From: Streptomyces sp. NRRL S-118
Lineage (GTDB): Bacteria > Actinomycetota > Actinomycetes > Streptomycetales > Streptomycetaceae
Assembly (NCBI RefSeq): GCF_000716335.1
Contig: NZ_KL591021.1
Location: 57,745 to 121,744 of the forward strand
Direction: 5' to 3'
Length of the DNA: 64,000 nucleotides
In this document: one piece after another, positions 23,523-31,899 of the stretch
How positions within the stretch are numbered: the stretch's first letter is position 1
Layout: every line of letters starts with the position of its first letter
Notes under the pieces: model-generated
Databases searched by the model: none
What the model saw: only the letters and a program-made list of their open reading frames with translations
Told to the model about the DNA's origin: nothing
Translations under genes and position numbers: made by a program

Positions 23523-24340
23523 GTGGCACCAGTCCGACCCCCGCCGAGCAGCACCTGGGCGACCGGCTCGCCGCGCTGGTCGACGGCGAGCTCGGTCACG
23601 ACGCCCGTGAGCGCGTCCTCGCGCACCTGGCCACCTGTGCCAAGTGCAAGGCCGAGGCCGACGCCCAGCGCCGGGTGAAGAGCGTCTTCGCCCAGGCCGC
23701 CCCTCCGCCGCCCTCCGAGGGGCTGCTCGCACGCCTCCAGGGGTTGCCCGGGGGTGCTGTCGGCGGCGATGACGACGACGGCCGGGGAAGGGGCGGAGCC
23801 TTCCGGCCCGGACCCTTCGCCGACGGCGTCTTCGAGATGAGCCCCGACGGCTTCATGCTGCCCGGTGGCCCCGGCCCCGGCTTCCGCATCCACGAGGTGG
23901 GGCGCCCTGCGGACCGTTCGCCGTGGCGCGGACGGCGGTTCGCGTTCGCCGCCGCCAGCGCGGTGTCGTTCGCGGCGATCGCCCTGGGCGGCGCACTGCC
24001 GACGGCGGCCACGCTCGACACCCGCGGCGAGGGCGGCAGCAACAACGTCACCCCGCTGCGCACCCCCGGCCAGTCGGCGAACGCCGCGGCCGAACGCCGC
24101 CGCGGGACCGGCGCCGGGAACGGCACCACCGCGCCGCTGCCCGCCGTGCGGGCCTCGCAGGGACGGCAGTCGGGAGCCCATCCCTTTCTCCCGGCGACGG
24201 CACTGAGCGGCGCCGCCGCACCGCTGACGCCGCTGCTCCACCTCGCCCCCGCCCCGGGGCTGACGCCGGCGGCCACCGCGACCGCCACCGCACCGGCCAC
24301 GCCATCGCCCAGCATGCTGCCGCTGATCGCCCGGCGCTGA
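23519..24340 (+). CDS. Zinc-finger anti-sigma factor with transmembrane helix (RseA-like)
   Basis: The protein has 273 residues. Its GTG overlaps the sigma-factor stop (GTGA), so the pair is made in balance. The zf-HC2 motif is [13 protein letters not shown] near residues 41-53, with an upstream His contributed around residue 28. One transmembrane helix follows at about 146-165 ([19 protein letters not shown]). The outer tail is Pro/Ala/Thr-rich. It should hold the sigma factor at the membrane until the zinc site is oxidised or the protein is cleaved. The order and overlap make the pairing with the upstream sigma factor almost certain. Confidence 0.92.
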   Translation: MSGTSPTPAEQHLGDRLAALVDGELGHDARERVLAHLATCAKCKAEADAQRRVKSVFAQAAPPPPSEGLLARLQGLPGGAVGGDDDDGRGRGGAFRPGPFADGVFEMSPDGFMLPGGPGPGFRIHEVGRPADRSPWRGRRFAFAAASAVSFAAIALGGALPTAATLDTRGEGGSNNVTPLRTPGQSANAAAERRRGTGAGNGTTAPLPAVRASQGRQSGAHPFLPATALSGAAAPLTPLLHLAPAPGLTPAATATATAPATPSPSMLPLIARR

Positions 24341-24437
24341 CGGGACGACTGCGCAAGGCCGGCCGGACCTGGTTGAATCCATGCGCAGGGCGCCCGAGGG
24401 GGCGCGGACGGGTCAGCAGCGCGGTAGCGGGGAGCAC

Positions 24438-26033
24438 ATGAACGACGGGAAGCCCACCGGTTCTCAGCCCACTTGGTGGAGCCGTCCGGCCCGCCCCACC
24501 ACCCGGGCGGCGGCGCCCACGGTCCCGCACCCCGCGCCGCCGCTGTCCCTGACGAAGCCCGCGCCCGCACCTGCGGCCGCACCGGCCGAACCGGAGCCCG
24601 CGGCCGCCCCCGCGGGTCCCGCGGTGTCCGTACCCGGCCCGGCCGCCCCGGCATCCGGGGCAGCGGGCCCCGCCCCGGCCGCGCCGCCGCTGCACGCGCC
24701 CGACGAGTACCGCACGCCGCCGTACGGCGAGCCCGGGCCCTGGGCGCCCGCGCCGCCCGTGCAGCGGCCGGTCGCCACCCCGCCGCACGGCACGGTGGTG
24801 CCCGCGGCACCCCCCGCGTACGGCACCCCGCAGCCATCGCATTGGATCCAGTACGACCCCTGGAGCAGCCCCGGCGGGCGGCCGCAGCCGCTGACGAGCG
24901 CCGGTGAGCCGCCCGCCCGCAAGGCCCCGCGCCGGGGAACGTGGCTGGTCGGGGCGCTGCTGTTCGCCCTGCTCACCGGTGTGCTCGGCGGCGGCGTCGG
25001 CGCGTACATCGAGCGCAACGGCGGGCTCACCACCGTCGAACTGCCGCAGGCCGGCCGCGAGGACACCGGCCGCGCCCCCGACAGCGTGGCCGGGATCGCC
25101 GCCAGCGCCCTGCCCAGCGTCGTCACGCTCCATGTGAGCGGCGGCGGCGAACAGGGCACCGGAACCGGCTTCGTCCTGGACGAGCGCGGCCACATCCTGA
25201 CCAACAACCACGTCGTCGACCCCGCCGGCACCTCCGGGGACATCACGATCACCTTCAGCAGCGGGGAGACGGCCGCCGCCCGGCTCGTCGGCAAGGACAG
25301 CGGGTACGACCTCGCGGTCGTCCAGGTCACCGGCGTGTCCAACCTCAAGCCGCTGCCCCTCGGCAATTCCGACAACGTCCGCGTCGGCGATCCCGTCGTG
25401 GCCATCGGCGCGCCCTTCGACCTCCAGAACACCGTCACCTCCGGCATCATCAGCGCCAAGGAGAGGCCCATCACCGCGGGCGGCGAGAAGGGCGACGGCA
25501 GCGACATCAGCTACGTCGACGCGCTCCAGACCGACGCCCCGATCAACCCCGGCAACTCGGGCGGCCCGCTGGTCGACTCCCGGGCCCGTGTCATCGGCAT
25601 CAACAGCGCCATCCGCGCCGCCGACAGCGGTTCCGGCCCCGAGGGCGGGCAGGCGGGGTCGATAGGTCTCGGTTTCGCCATCCCCATCAACCAGGGCAAG
25701 CGCGTCGCCGAGGAATTGATCAACACCGGCAAGGCCACCCACCCGGTCATCGGGGTCAGCCTCGACATGAAGTACAGCGGCGACGGCGCCCGGGTCGGCG
25801 AGAAGGCCCAGGACGGCGGCGCGTCCGTCATCGCCGGCGGCCCCGCCGACAAGGCGGGCATCCGGCCCGGCGACGTCATCACCGAGGTCGACGGCCGGCG
25901 GGTGCACAGCGGTGAGGAGCTCATCGTCAAGATCCGCGCCCACCGCCCCGGCGACCGGCTGGAGCTGACCCTGGAGCGCGGCGGCAAGGAACAGACGAAG
26001 ACGCTGACCCTGGGTTCGTCCACCGGTGACTGA
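24438..26033 (+). CDS. HtrA/DegP-like membrane serine protease with PDZ domain
   Basis: The protein has 531 residues from the ATG at 24438 with a GGGGAG ribosome site. The cytoplasmic N-terminus of about 165 residues is Pro/Ala-rich. One transmembrane helix follows (WLVGALLFALLTGVLGGGVG), then the trypsin-like domain with the full triad: His in ILTNNHVVD, Asp in YDLAVVQV and Ser in NPGNSGGPLVD. A C-terminal PDZ domain (ASVIAGGPADKAGIRPGDVI) follows. It degrades or refolds damaged exported proteins. It is placed directly after the sigma/anti-sigma pair, so it is probably part of the same stress response. Confidence 0.94.
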   Translation: MNDGKPTGSQPTWWSRPARPTTRAAAPTVPHPAPPLSLTKPAPAPAAAPAEPEPAAAPAGPAVSVPGPAAPASGAAGPAPAAPPLHAPDEYRTPPYGEPGPWAPAPPVQRPVATPPHGTVVPAAPPAYGTPQPSHWIQYDPWSSPGGRPQPLTSAGEPPARKAPRRGTWLVGALLFALLTGVLGGGVGAYIERNGGLTTVELPQAGREDTGRAPDSVAGIAASALPSVVTLHVSGGGEQGTGTGFVLDERGHILTNNHVVDPAGTSGDITITFSSGETAAARLVGKDSGYDLAVVQVTGVSNLKPLPLGNSDNVRVGDPVVAIGAPFDLQNTVTSGIISAKERPITAGGEKGDGSDISYVDALQTDAPINPGNSGGPLVDSRARVIGINSAIRAADSGSGPEGGQAGSIGLGFAIPINQGKRVAEELINTGKATHPVIGVSLDMKYSGDGARVGEKAQDGGASVIAGGPADKAGIRPGDVITEVDGRRVHSGEELIVKIRAHRPGDRLELTLERGGKEQTKTLTLGSSTGD

Positions 26034-26138
26034 ACCGCCGCCCGGCGGCCATCGCCCGGTACCGCCCCGTCGGCCGGGCCAGGTACCGTGGAGCGGGCCC
26101 CGAGCCCCGGGAACCGGACCCCGAGAAGGAGCGGCAAG

Positions 26139-26561
26139 GTGTTCAACGACATAGGCGCATTCGAGCTCGTGGCGCTCGTGGTCCTTGCCGTGCTCATTTT
26201 CGGCCCGGACAAGCTGCCGAAGGTCATCCAGGACGCGGCCCGCTTCATCCGGAAGATCCGCGCGTTCTCGGAGAACGCGAAGCATGACATCCGCAGCGAG
26301 CTCGGCCCCGAGTTCAAGGACTTCGACTTCGAGGACCTGAACCCCAAGACGTTCATCCGCAAGCAGCTCGCCGAGAACGAGGATCTCAGGGAGATCCGTA
26401 CCGGCTTCGATCTCAAGAAGGAGATCAACGAGGTGGCCGGCGCGGTCAACGACCACGGCGACTCCTCCGTCCCGGCCCCCTCGGGAGCACCGGACCTGCT
26501 GAAGAAGCGGGACGTGCCGGGGCAGGGCGAGCGTCCTCCGTTCGACGCCGACGCCACCTGA
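26139..26561 (+). CDS. tatB: Sec-independent protein translocase subunit TatB
   Basis: The product is 140 residues with a GTG at 26139 and an AGAAGGAG ribosome site. It starts MFNDIGAFELVALVVLAVLI, the single N-terminal TatA/B helix, followed by FGPDKLPKVIQD, the hinge and amphipathic helix with the conserved Gly-Pro. The long charged C-terminal region (residues 50-140) is typical of TatB rather than TatA. Together with TatA and TatC encoded elsewhere it exports folded proteins with twin-arginine signals, such as the hydrolase at 7091-8077. It occupies the Rv1224 position of the conserved locus. Confidence 0.93.
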   Translation: MFNDIGAFELVALVVLAVLIFGPDKLPKVIQDAARFIRKIRAFSENAKHDIRSELGPEFKDFDFEDLNPKTFIRKQLAENEDLREIRTGFDLKKEINEVAGAVNDHGDSSVPAPSGAPDLLKKRDVPGQGERPPFDADAT

Positions 26562-26640
26562 CCGCAGGTCTTCCCGATCCGCGCCCCGTGAGGTGGCTAA
26601 GCTCTCCCTCTGTCCACGTATCGAGGAGGCGGCCGGACAG

Positions 26641-27312
26641 ATGGAGACGACAAGTCGGGTAGGGGCGCAGAGTGCTGCGCCCGGTGCCAGATCCCCCGAG
26701 GGGGTGCCCAAGGCCCGGCGCACGGTCGACGGTTACCTGCGCGCGCCCTTCCCCTGGTACGGACTTGACGAGGCGTTCACCGGATCGCGCTGGCTGATGC
26801 AGGTCGGCACCTCCGCCGACGGCACCGTCCAGCACGGCTCGACCGGGCACGGTGACGAGCCGGCGATACGGCCCGAGGCGATCGGAGCCCCCGCCGAACG
26901 GGAGCGCTTCGCGGTCGTCGTCACGGTCGCCGCGAGCCCCGTACGGCGCAGCGGCGACGGCACGGGCGTCCTGGACGCCACGACCGTCTCCTCCGCCGCC
27001 TGGCTGGCCGGCTCCGGGCTCCTGGCGTACACCTGGCCGCCCCAGCTGGACCACTCGCTGCGGGACGACTGGCTGGACCAGCAGACGGAGACCGCCTTCG
27101 CGCTGGCCGACGACCTGGGCGGCCCGGCCTGGACGACGCTGTCGCTGCCCGTCGACGGGGTGCCGATGCCGTTCCACTACCGGGAGTCCGAGTTCGGCTG
27201 GGTGCTGGCCGGCACCACCCGCGAGGGCGTCCACCTGGGCGCGTACGGGCGGGGCATGAGCGCCTACGGGCTGGGCTTCGCGGTCGTGCAGGACATCACG
27301 TCGTACGCGTAG
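26641..27312 (+). CDS. Conserved actinobacterial protein of unknown function
   Basis: The protein has 223 residues from the ATG at 26641 with an AGGAGG site about 12 nt upstream (an in-frame ATG at 26593 is the alternative). It is soluble with no signal peptide or membrane helix. Recognisable segments are RTVDGYLRAPFPWYGLDEAF, SRWLMQVGTSADGTVQHGS and a C-terminal GWVLAGTTREGVHLGAYGRG followed by aromatic residues. No catalytic motif or family that I can name is seen. It ends 57 bases before a strong hairpin shared with the convergent mrp gene. Confidence 0.75.
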   Translation: METTSRVGAQSAAPGARSPEGVPKARRTVDGYLRAPFPWYGLDEAFTGSRWLMQVGTSADGTVQHGSTGHGDEPAIRPEAIGAPAERERFAVVVTVAASPVRRSGDGTGVLDATTVSSAAWLAGSGLLAYTWPPQLDHSLRDDWLDQQTETAFALADDLGGPAWTTLSLPVDGVPMPFHYRESEFGWVLAGTTREGVHLGAYGRGMSAYGLGFAVVQDITSYA

Positions 27313-27369
27313 GCCCGTGGAGCGCGGGCGGACGCACCGCCGAGACGTGCGGTGCGGGCGCCGTGCACG

Positions 27370-27401
27370 GCTGAGGGGCGGCCCTCGGGCCGCCCCTCAG
27401 C
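27370..27401. terminator. Bidirectional hairpin terminator
   Basis: GCTGAGGGGCGGCCC at 27370-27384 pairs perfectly with GGGCCGCCCCTCAGC at 27387-27401 over a two-base loop. It lies 11 bases from the mrp stop and 57 from the opposing gene. Confidence 0.85.
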
Positions 27402-27412
27402 CGCAGGTGCGC

Positions 27413-28546
27413 TCAGAACTTGTTGCGCGGGGTGATCCCCAGCGACATGCCCGACAGGCCGCGCTGGCGGCCGCCCAGCTTGCCCGCGATGGAGCGCAGC
27501 GCGGCACCCGCCGGCGAGTCCGGGTCGCTCAGGACGACCGGCTTGCCCTCGTCGCCGCCCTCGCGCAGCCGCACGTCGATCGGGATCTGGCCCAGTACCG
27601 GCACCGTGGCGCCCGTGGTGCGGGTCAGGCCGTCGGCGACCTTCTGGCCCCCGCCCGTGCCGAAGACGTCGACCATCTCGTCACAGTGCGGGCACGGCAG
27701 GCCCGACATGTTCTCGACGACGCCCACGATCTTCTGGTGGGTCTGCACGGCGATGGAGCCGGCGCGCTCGGCGACCTCGGCCGCCGCCTGCTGCGGTGTG
27801 GTGACGACGAGGATCTCGGCGTTGGGGACGAGCTGCGCGACGGAGATCGCGATGTCGCCGGTGCCCGGGGGCAGGTCGAGCAGCAGGACGTCCAGGTCGC
27901 CCCAGTACACGTCCGCGAGGAACTGCTGGAGCGCACGGTGCAGCATCGGGCCGCGCCAGACCACCGGCGCGTTGCCGGGGGTGAACATGCCGATGGAGAT
28001 GACCTTCACGCCGTTCGCCGACGGCGGCATGATCATGTTCTCGACCTGGGTGGGGCGGCCGTCCGCGCCGAGCATGCGCGGCACGCTGTGCCCGTAGATG
28101 TCCGCGTCCACGACGCCGACCTTCAGCCCGTCGGCGGCCATCGCCGCCGCCAGGTTCACGGTCACGGAGGACTTGCCGACACCGCCCTTGCCGGACGCCA
28201 CCGCGTAGACGCGGGTCAGCGAGCCGGGCTTGGCGAACGGCACCTCGCGCTCGGCGGTGGTACCGCGCAGGGCGGCCGCCAGCTCCTTGCGCTGCTCGTC
28301 GCTCATCACGTCGAGCGTCACGTCGACGCCGGTGACGCCTTCGACCCGCGACACGGCCTCGCTCACGCGCGCGATGATCGTCTCGCGCATCGGACAGCCG
28401 GAGACCGTCAGATAGACGGTGACGGCGACCGCGCCGTCCGCACCGATCTCCACCGACTTGACCATGCCGAGTTCGGTGATCGGCCGGTTGATCTCGGGGT
28501 CGTTCACCGTCGCCAGTGCTTCGCGCACCGCGTCTTCCGTAACCAT
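27413..28546 (-). CDS. mrp: Mrp/ApbC-type Fe-S cluster carrier P-loop ATPase
   Basis: The protein has 377 residues. It has an N-terminal DUF59/MIP18 domain (residues 1 to about 90, with LTVSGCPMRETI) and an ATPase domain with the deviant Walker A GKGGVGKSSVTVNLA, DADIYGHSVPRMLG and LDLPPGTGD. The paired Cys of the C-terminal CPHC motif (GLPCPHCDEM), which binds the bridging [4Fe-4S] cluster, are present. It transfers Fe-S clusters to apo-enzymes in the cytoplasm. The ATG at 28546 has a TACCAT -10 box 6 nt upstream and no ribosome site, so it is probably leaderless. It corresponds to Rv1229c. Confidence 0.94.
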   Translation of the reverse strand: MVTEDAVREALATVNDPEINRPITELGMVKSVEIGADGAVAVTVYLTVSGCPMRETIIARVSEAVSRVEGVTGVDVTLDVMSDEQRKELAAALRGTTAEREVPFAKPGSLTRVYAVASGKGGVGKSSVTVNLAAAMAADGLKVGVVDADIYGHSVPRMLGADGRPTQVENMIMPPSANGVKVISIGMFTPGNAPVVWRGPMLHRALQQFLADVYWGDLDVLLLDLPPGTGDIAISVAQLVPNAEILVVTTPQQAAAEVAERAGSIAVQTHQKIVGVVENMSGLPCPHCDEMVDVFGTGGGQKVADGLTRTTGATVPVLGQIPIDVRLREGGDEGKPVVLSDPDSPAGAALRSIAGKLGGRQRGLSGMSLGITPRNKF

Positions 28547-28552
28547 ACGGAG

Positions 28553-28558
28553 ATGGTA
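28553..28558 (-). promoter_or_regulatory. -10 box for leaderless mrp
   Basis: TACCAT on the minus strand lies 6 nt before the mrp ATG at 28546; no Shine-Dalgarno sequence is seen. Confidence 0.5.
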
Positions 28559-28588
28559 CGGCGCCGCCCCCGGCCGCCGGAAAGGCTC

Positions 28589-29122
28589 TCAGCGGTCGGG
28601 TTCGTCACTTCCGTGCGCCGCCGGGTCCCGCCGCTCGGCGAGCTCGCGGACCAGGTCCTCCAGCTCGGAGCGGATCCAGTCGCGCGTGGCGACCTCTCCC
28701 AGGCCCATGCGCAGCGCTGCGATCTCCCTGGTCAGGTACTCGGTGTCGGCGATCGAGCGCTCGTTCTGCTTGCGGTCCTGCTCCTGCGTGACCCGGTCCC
28801 GGTCGGCCTGCCGGTTCTGCGCGAGCAGGATCAGCGGAGCGGCGTACGACGCCTGCAGGGAGAGCATCAGCGTCAGGAAGATGAACGGGTACTCGTCGAA
28901 CCGCAGCCGGTCGGGCGCGGAGACGTTCCACACCACCCACACGATGACGACCGCGGTCATCCAGACCAGGAACCGGCCGGTCCCGATGAAGCGGGCGATC
29001 CGCTCCGACAGCCGCCCGAACGCCTCGGGGTCGTACTCCGGCAGCAGCCGCGGCCGCCGGACGCGCGGCTGGTCCAGCCGGATCCGGGGCGCGGGCCGCT
29101 CACCCTGCCGGTCGAGCGCCAT
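28589..29122 (-). CDS. DUF1003 two-helix membrane protein
   Basis: The protein has 177 residues. It has the DUF1003 pattern: a basic N-terminal tail, then two transmembrane helices (GRFLVWMTAVVIVWVVWNV and FIFLTLMLSLQASYAAPLIL). A cytoplasmic QNRQADRDR segment and a helical C-terminus follow. Its ATG at 29122 lies inside the 3' end of the MgtE-like gene (23-base overlap), so the two are translated together. In other actinobacteria the same two families are adjacent (Rv1231c-Rv1232c). Because the MgtE-like partner has no membrane domain, this protein may provide the membrane anchor or pore. Confidence 0.9.
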   Translation of the reverse strand: MALDRQGERPAPRIRLDQPRVRRPRLLPEYDPEAFGRLSERIARFIGTGRFLVWMTAVVIVWVVWNVSAPDRLRFDEYPFIFLTLMLSLQASYAAPLILLAQNRQADRDRVTQEQDRKQNERSIADTEYLTREIAALRMGLGEVATRDWIRSELEDLVRELAERRDPAAHGSDEPDR

Positions 29123-30392
29123 GCGCGGCCTCCCCGCCCGGCTCGTGCTCGAACTCGGTCTCGCGCCAGTCCTCGGGCAGCAGGTGGTCCAGGACGTCGT
29201 CGACGGTGACCGCGCCGAGCAGGGACCCGCTGTCGTCCACGACCGGGGCGGCCACCAGGTTGTAGGCGGCGAGGTAGCTCGTCACCGCGGGCAGCGGGGT
29301 GTCCGGGGTGAGCGGCGCCAGGTCGGTGTCCGCGATCGCCGACACGAGGGTGAAGGGCGGATCCCTCAGCAGCCGCTGGAAGTGCACGGTGCCGAGGAAC
29401 TTCCCGGTCGGCGTCTCGTCCGGCGGCCGGCACACGTACACCTGCGCCGCGAGCGCGGGGGACAGGTCCTGCCGGCGCACGCGCGCGAGCGCGTCGGCGA
29501 CGGTCGCGTCGGGGCGCAGCACGATCGGCTCCGTGGTCATCAGCCCGCCCGCCGTGCGCTCCTCGTACGCCATCAGCCGGCGCACGTCGGCGGCGTCGTC
29601 GGGCCGCATCAGCGTCAGCAGCCGCTCCTTGTCCTCCTCGGGCAGCTCGGACAGCAGGTCGGCGGCGTCGTCCGGGTCCATGGCCTCCAGGACGTCCGCG
29701 GCGCGCTCCTCCTTGAGCTTGCCGAGGATCTCGACCTGGTCGTCCTCGGGCAGCTCCTCCAGCACGTCGGCGAGCCGGTCGTCGTCGAGGGCGGCGGCGA
29801 CCTCGGAGCGGCGCTTGGGGGAGAGGTGGTGCAGCACGTTGGCGAGGTCGGCCGCGCGCATCCGCTCGAAGGTGGCGACCAGGCTCTCCGCGCCCTGCCC
29901 GTGCTCCTCCAGCGAGAAGCCGGTGACGGCGGACCACTCGACGGTCAGCGTCTCGCCCTTGCGGCGCAGCGCCCCGCCGCCGCCCCGCCGGACGAAGACC
30001 TTGTCGATCTCCCAGTCGCGGCGGGCCGGGAGCTGCTGGACGGAGACGTCGAGGACGGTCACCTCCGAGCCGTCCTCGACCAGCCGGACCCGGCGGTCGA
30101 GCAGCTCGCCGAGGACCAGGCGCTCGGTGGGGCGCTGCTCGAAGCGGCGCACGTTCAGCACCCCGGTCGTGATGACCTGGCCGGACTCGATGCCGGTCAC
30201 CCGGGTCATGGGCAGGAAGATCCGGCGCCGGCCGATCACCTCGACCACCAGGCCCAGCAGGCGGGGCGGCCGGCGCCCCACGCGCAGCATCGCGACGAGG
30301 TCGCGGACGCGGCCGACCTGGTCGCCGTTGGGGTCGAAGACGGGTACGCCGGCGAGGTGCGAGACGAAGACGCGGGGTGCGCCTGCCACCAT
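29100..30392 (-). CDS. MgtE-N/CBS domain protein with PRC barrel, lacking a channel domain
   Basis: The protein has 430 residues from the ATG at 30392 (ideal GAGGAGGTG site). An N-terminal PRC-barrel-like module (FVSHLAGVPVFDPNGDQVGRVRDL) and a second one are followed by the MgtE N-terminal superhelical domain (FERMRAADLANVLHHLSPKRR, then repeated LEELPEDD and LSELPEED). Two CBS domains end the protein (GGLMTTEPIVLRPDATVADAL and TPLPAVTSYLAAYNLVAAPVVDD). The usual five-helix MgtE channel is absent. It is therefore a cytosolic Mg2+ or nucleotide sensor rather than a transporter by itself. It overlaps the DUF1003 gene. Confidence 0.88.
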   Translation of the reverse strand: MVAGAPRVFVSHLAGVPVFDPNGDQVGRVRDLVAMLRVGRRPPRLLGLVVEVIGRRRIFLPMTRVTGIESGQVITTGVLNVRRFEQRPTERLVLGELLDRRVRLVEDGSEVTVLDVSVQQLPARRDWEIDKVFVRRGGGGALRRKGETLTVEWSAVTGFSLEEHGQGAESLVATFERMRAADLANVLHHLSPKRRSEVAAALDDDRLADVLEELPEDDQVEILGKLKEERAADVLEAMDPDDAADLLSELPEEDKERLLTLMRPDDAADVRRLMAYEERTAGGLMTTEPIVLRPDATVADALARVRRQDLSPALAAQVYVCRPPDETPTGKFLGTVHFQRLLRDPPFTLVSAIADTDLAPLTPDTPLPAVTSYLAAYNLVAAPVVDDSGSLLGAVTVDDVLDHLLPEDWRETEFEHEPGGEAAHGARPAG

Positions 30393-30568
30393 GCCGCACA
30401 CCTCCTCGTCTGCCGGAAAGCACAGGTTTCGTGCCGATTCAGGCTAGCCCGTCCTGGTGCGGGTCGCCCAGGCAGGGCGTCCGTCCGGCTCTCTGGCGAA
30501 CGGCGCAGACGGCACAGGTACGCTGCGGTCTCACGATCCCCCACAGGCAGATGAGAGGCAGTGCGCAG

Positions 30569-31345
30569 GTGACCGCTCTCCCCCCGGCTTCGCGTGCCCG
30601 CCGGGCAGTCCGGGCATCCCTTCCCGTCGCGCTCTGCGCCGGGCTGGCCGCGGTGCTCACCGCGTGCGGTGAGGATCCGGACGAAGGGACCAACGGGGTG
30701 GGCAAGCTGTCCGCCTCCGAGATCGAGGCCAAGGCGCAGGGCGCCGCGGACACCGCGAAGGCGGTACGGCTGTCCGGGACGCTGGTCAGCAAGGGCGGCA
30801 CGTACAAGCTGAACATGCGGCTGAACGAGACCGGGGCGATCGGTTCGGTCGTCACCAGGACCAGCACCTTCGAGCTGCTGCGGGTCGGCGACGCCCTCTA
30901 CCTGAAGGCCGACGCGGCCTTCTGGTCCCACGCGGAGAGCACCGGGGGCGACGAGTCCGCCGAGTCGGACACGACGGCGGCCGACAAGCTCAACGACAAG
31001 TACGTGGTCGTCCCGCAGGACGACCCCTCCTACAAGCAGCTGCGCGGCTTCACGGAGAAGAACGTGCTGCTGGACGGCTTGCTGGAGCTCCACGGCGAGG
31101 TGGTCAAGGGCGACCGCGACAAGATCGGCGGCATCCGCACGATCAAGGTGGCGGGCGGCGCGCAGGGCGAGGGCGGCACGCTGGACGTCTCCCTGGAGGG
31201 CACCCCGTACCCCGTGCAGTTCGCCCGCGGCGGGGGTGCGGGCGTGGTGGTCCTGTCCGACTGGAACCAGGACTTCGCCCTGAGGGCGCCCGCGAAGGAG
31301 GAGACGGTCGACTACGGCCGCCAGCTCCCCCGCACCAGCGACTGA
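30569..31345 (+). CDS. LppX/LolA-like actinobacterial lipoprotein
   Basis: The protein has 258 residues from a GTG at 30569 with GAGAGGCAG upstream; an ATG 18 bases earlier is the alternative. The signal peptide ends in the lipobox LTAC (Cys near residue 33). The mature domain has alternating beta strands (SKGGTYKLNMRLNETG, FELLRVGDALYLKADAAFW, GGIRTIKVAG) like the LppX/LprG group of half-barrel lipoproteins, which bind hydrophobic molecules or act as lipid carriers. It would be anchored on the outer face of the membrane. No ligand can be assigned. It is divergent from the MgtE-like gene. Confidence 0.8.
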   Translation: MTALPPASRARRAVRASLPVALCAGLAAVLTACGEDPDEGTNGVGKLSASEIEAKAQGAADTAKAVRLSGTLVSKGGTYKLNMRLNETGAIGSVVTRTSTFELLRVGDALYLKADAAFWSHAESTGGDESAESDTTAADKLNDKYVVVPQDDPSYKQLRGFTEKNVLLDGLLELHGEVVKGDRDKIGGIRTIKVAGGAQGEGGTLDVSLEGTPYPVQFARGGGAGVVVLSDWNQDFALRAPAKEETVDYGRQLPRTSD

Positions 31346-31367
31346 CCGGACGCGCCGGAGCGCGCGG

Positions 31368-31877
31368 TCAGCGCTTGCGGCGCTTGAGGAGCAGGCGGGG
31401 GAGTGCCGCCGGGACGGGCCGGCGCGTGGTGACCGGGGTGGGCAGCGGGACCGCCGCCAGGGAGCCGTCGGGGTGGACCGTCGTCGCGTCCCGCGGGTCA
31501 AGCCGCAGCAGGCGGCACTCGCGTGCCCACCGCTCGGTCATCGTCTCGGCGTCCGGGGCGTTCAGCCGCTTGCCCTTCAGCTCGGCGGCCGCCGCCTGCC
31601 ACGCCTCCGAGCCGGGCGCCAGCTCGCTCACCGCGGCGGTCCACGAGACGATCCGGCCGCCCTTGTCCTTGCTGCGCACGGTCACCTCGGCGGTGGCGCC
31701 GTCCACGAGCCCCGGCAGCGGCTGCTCGCCGGGGCCGTCGCCCAGGAGGTGCGCCGCGCCGTCGTGCCACACGTGCCACACGGGACGGGCCGGGCCCTCG
31801 CCCCGTACCCAGATGAGGCCGGACTTCTTGGTGGCCTCCTCGACGAGGGCCTGGTCGAGCAGCGTTTCCGGAGTCAT
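31368..31877 (-). CDS. Conserved hypothetical protein, pyridoxamine-oxidase-like context
   Basis: The protein has 169 residues and is soluble. The N-terminal half (ATKKSGLIWVRGEGPARPVWHVWHDGA, then TAEVTVRSKDKGGRIVSW) has the strand pattern of split-barrel FMN-binding proteins, but flavin-binding residues are not evident. The C-terminus is basic (LLLKRRKR). The ATG at 31877 is preceded by TAAGCT with 6 nt spacing and no ribosome site. It lies 22 bases downstream of the corA stop on the same strand, so it may be expressed both by read-through and from its own leaderless promoter. Function unknown. Confidence 0.72.
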   Translation of the reverse strand: MTPETLLDQALVEEATKKSGLIWVRGEGPARPVWHVWHDGAAHLLGDGPGEQPLPGLVDGATAEVTVRSKDKGGRIVSWTAAVSELAPGSEAWQAAAAELKGKRLNAPDAETMTERWARECRLLRLDPRDATTVHPDGSLAAVPLPTPVTTRRPVPAALPRLLLKRRKR

Positions 31878-31883
31878 ACCGGC

Positions 31884-31889
31884 AGCTTA
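31884..31889 (-). promoter_or_regulatory. -10 box for a leaderless mRNA at 31877
   Basis: TAAGCT on the minus strand ends 6 nt before the ATG at 31877, inside the short corA-downstream gap. Confidence 0.45.
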
Positions 31890-31899
31890 GCCACTCGCG

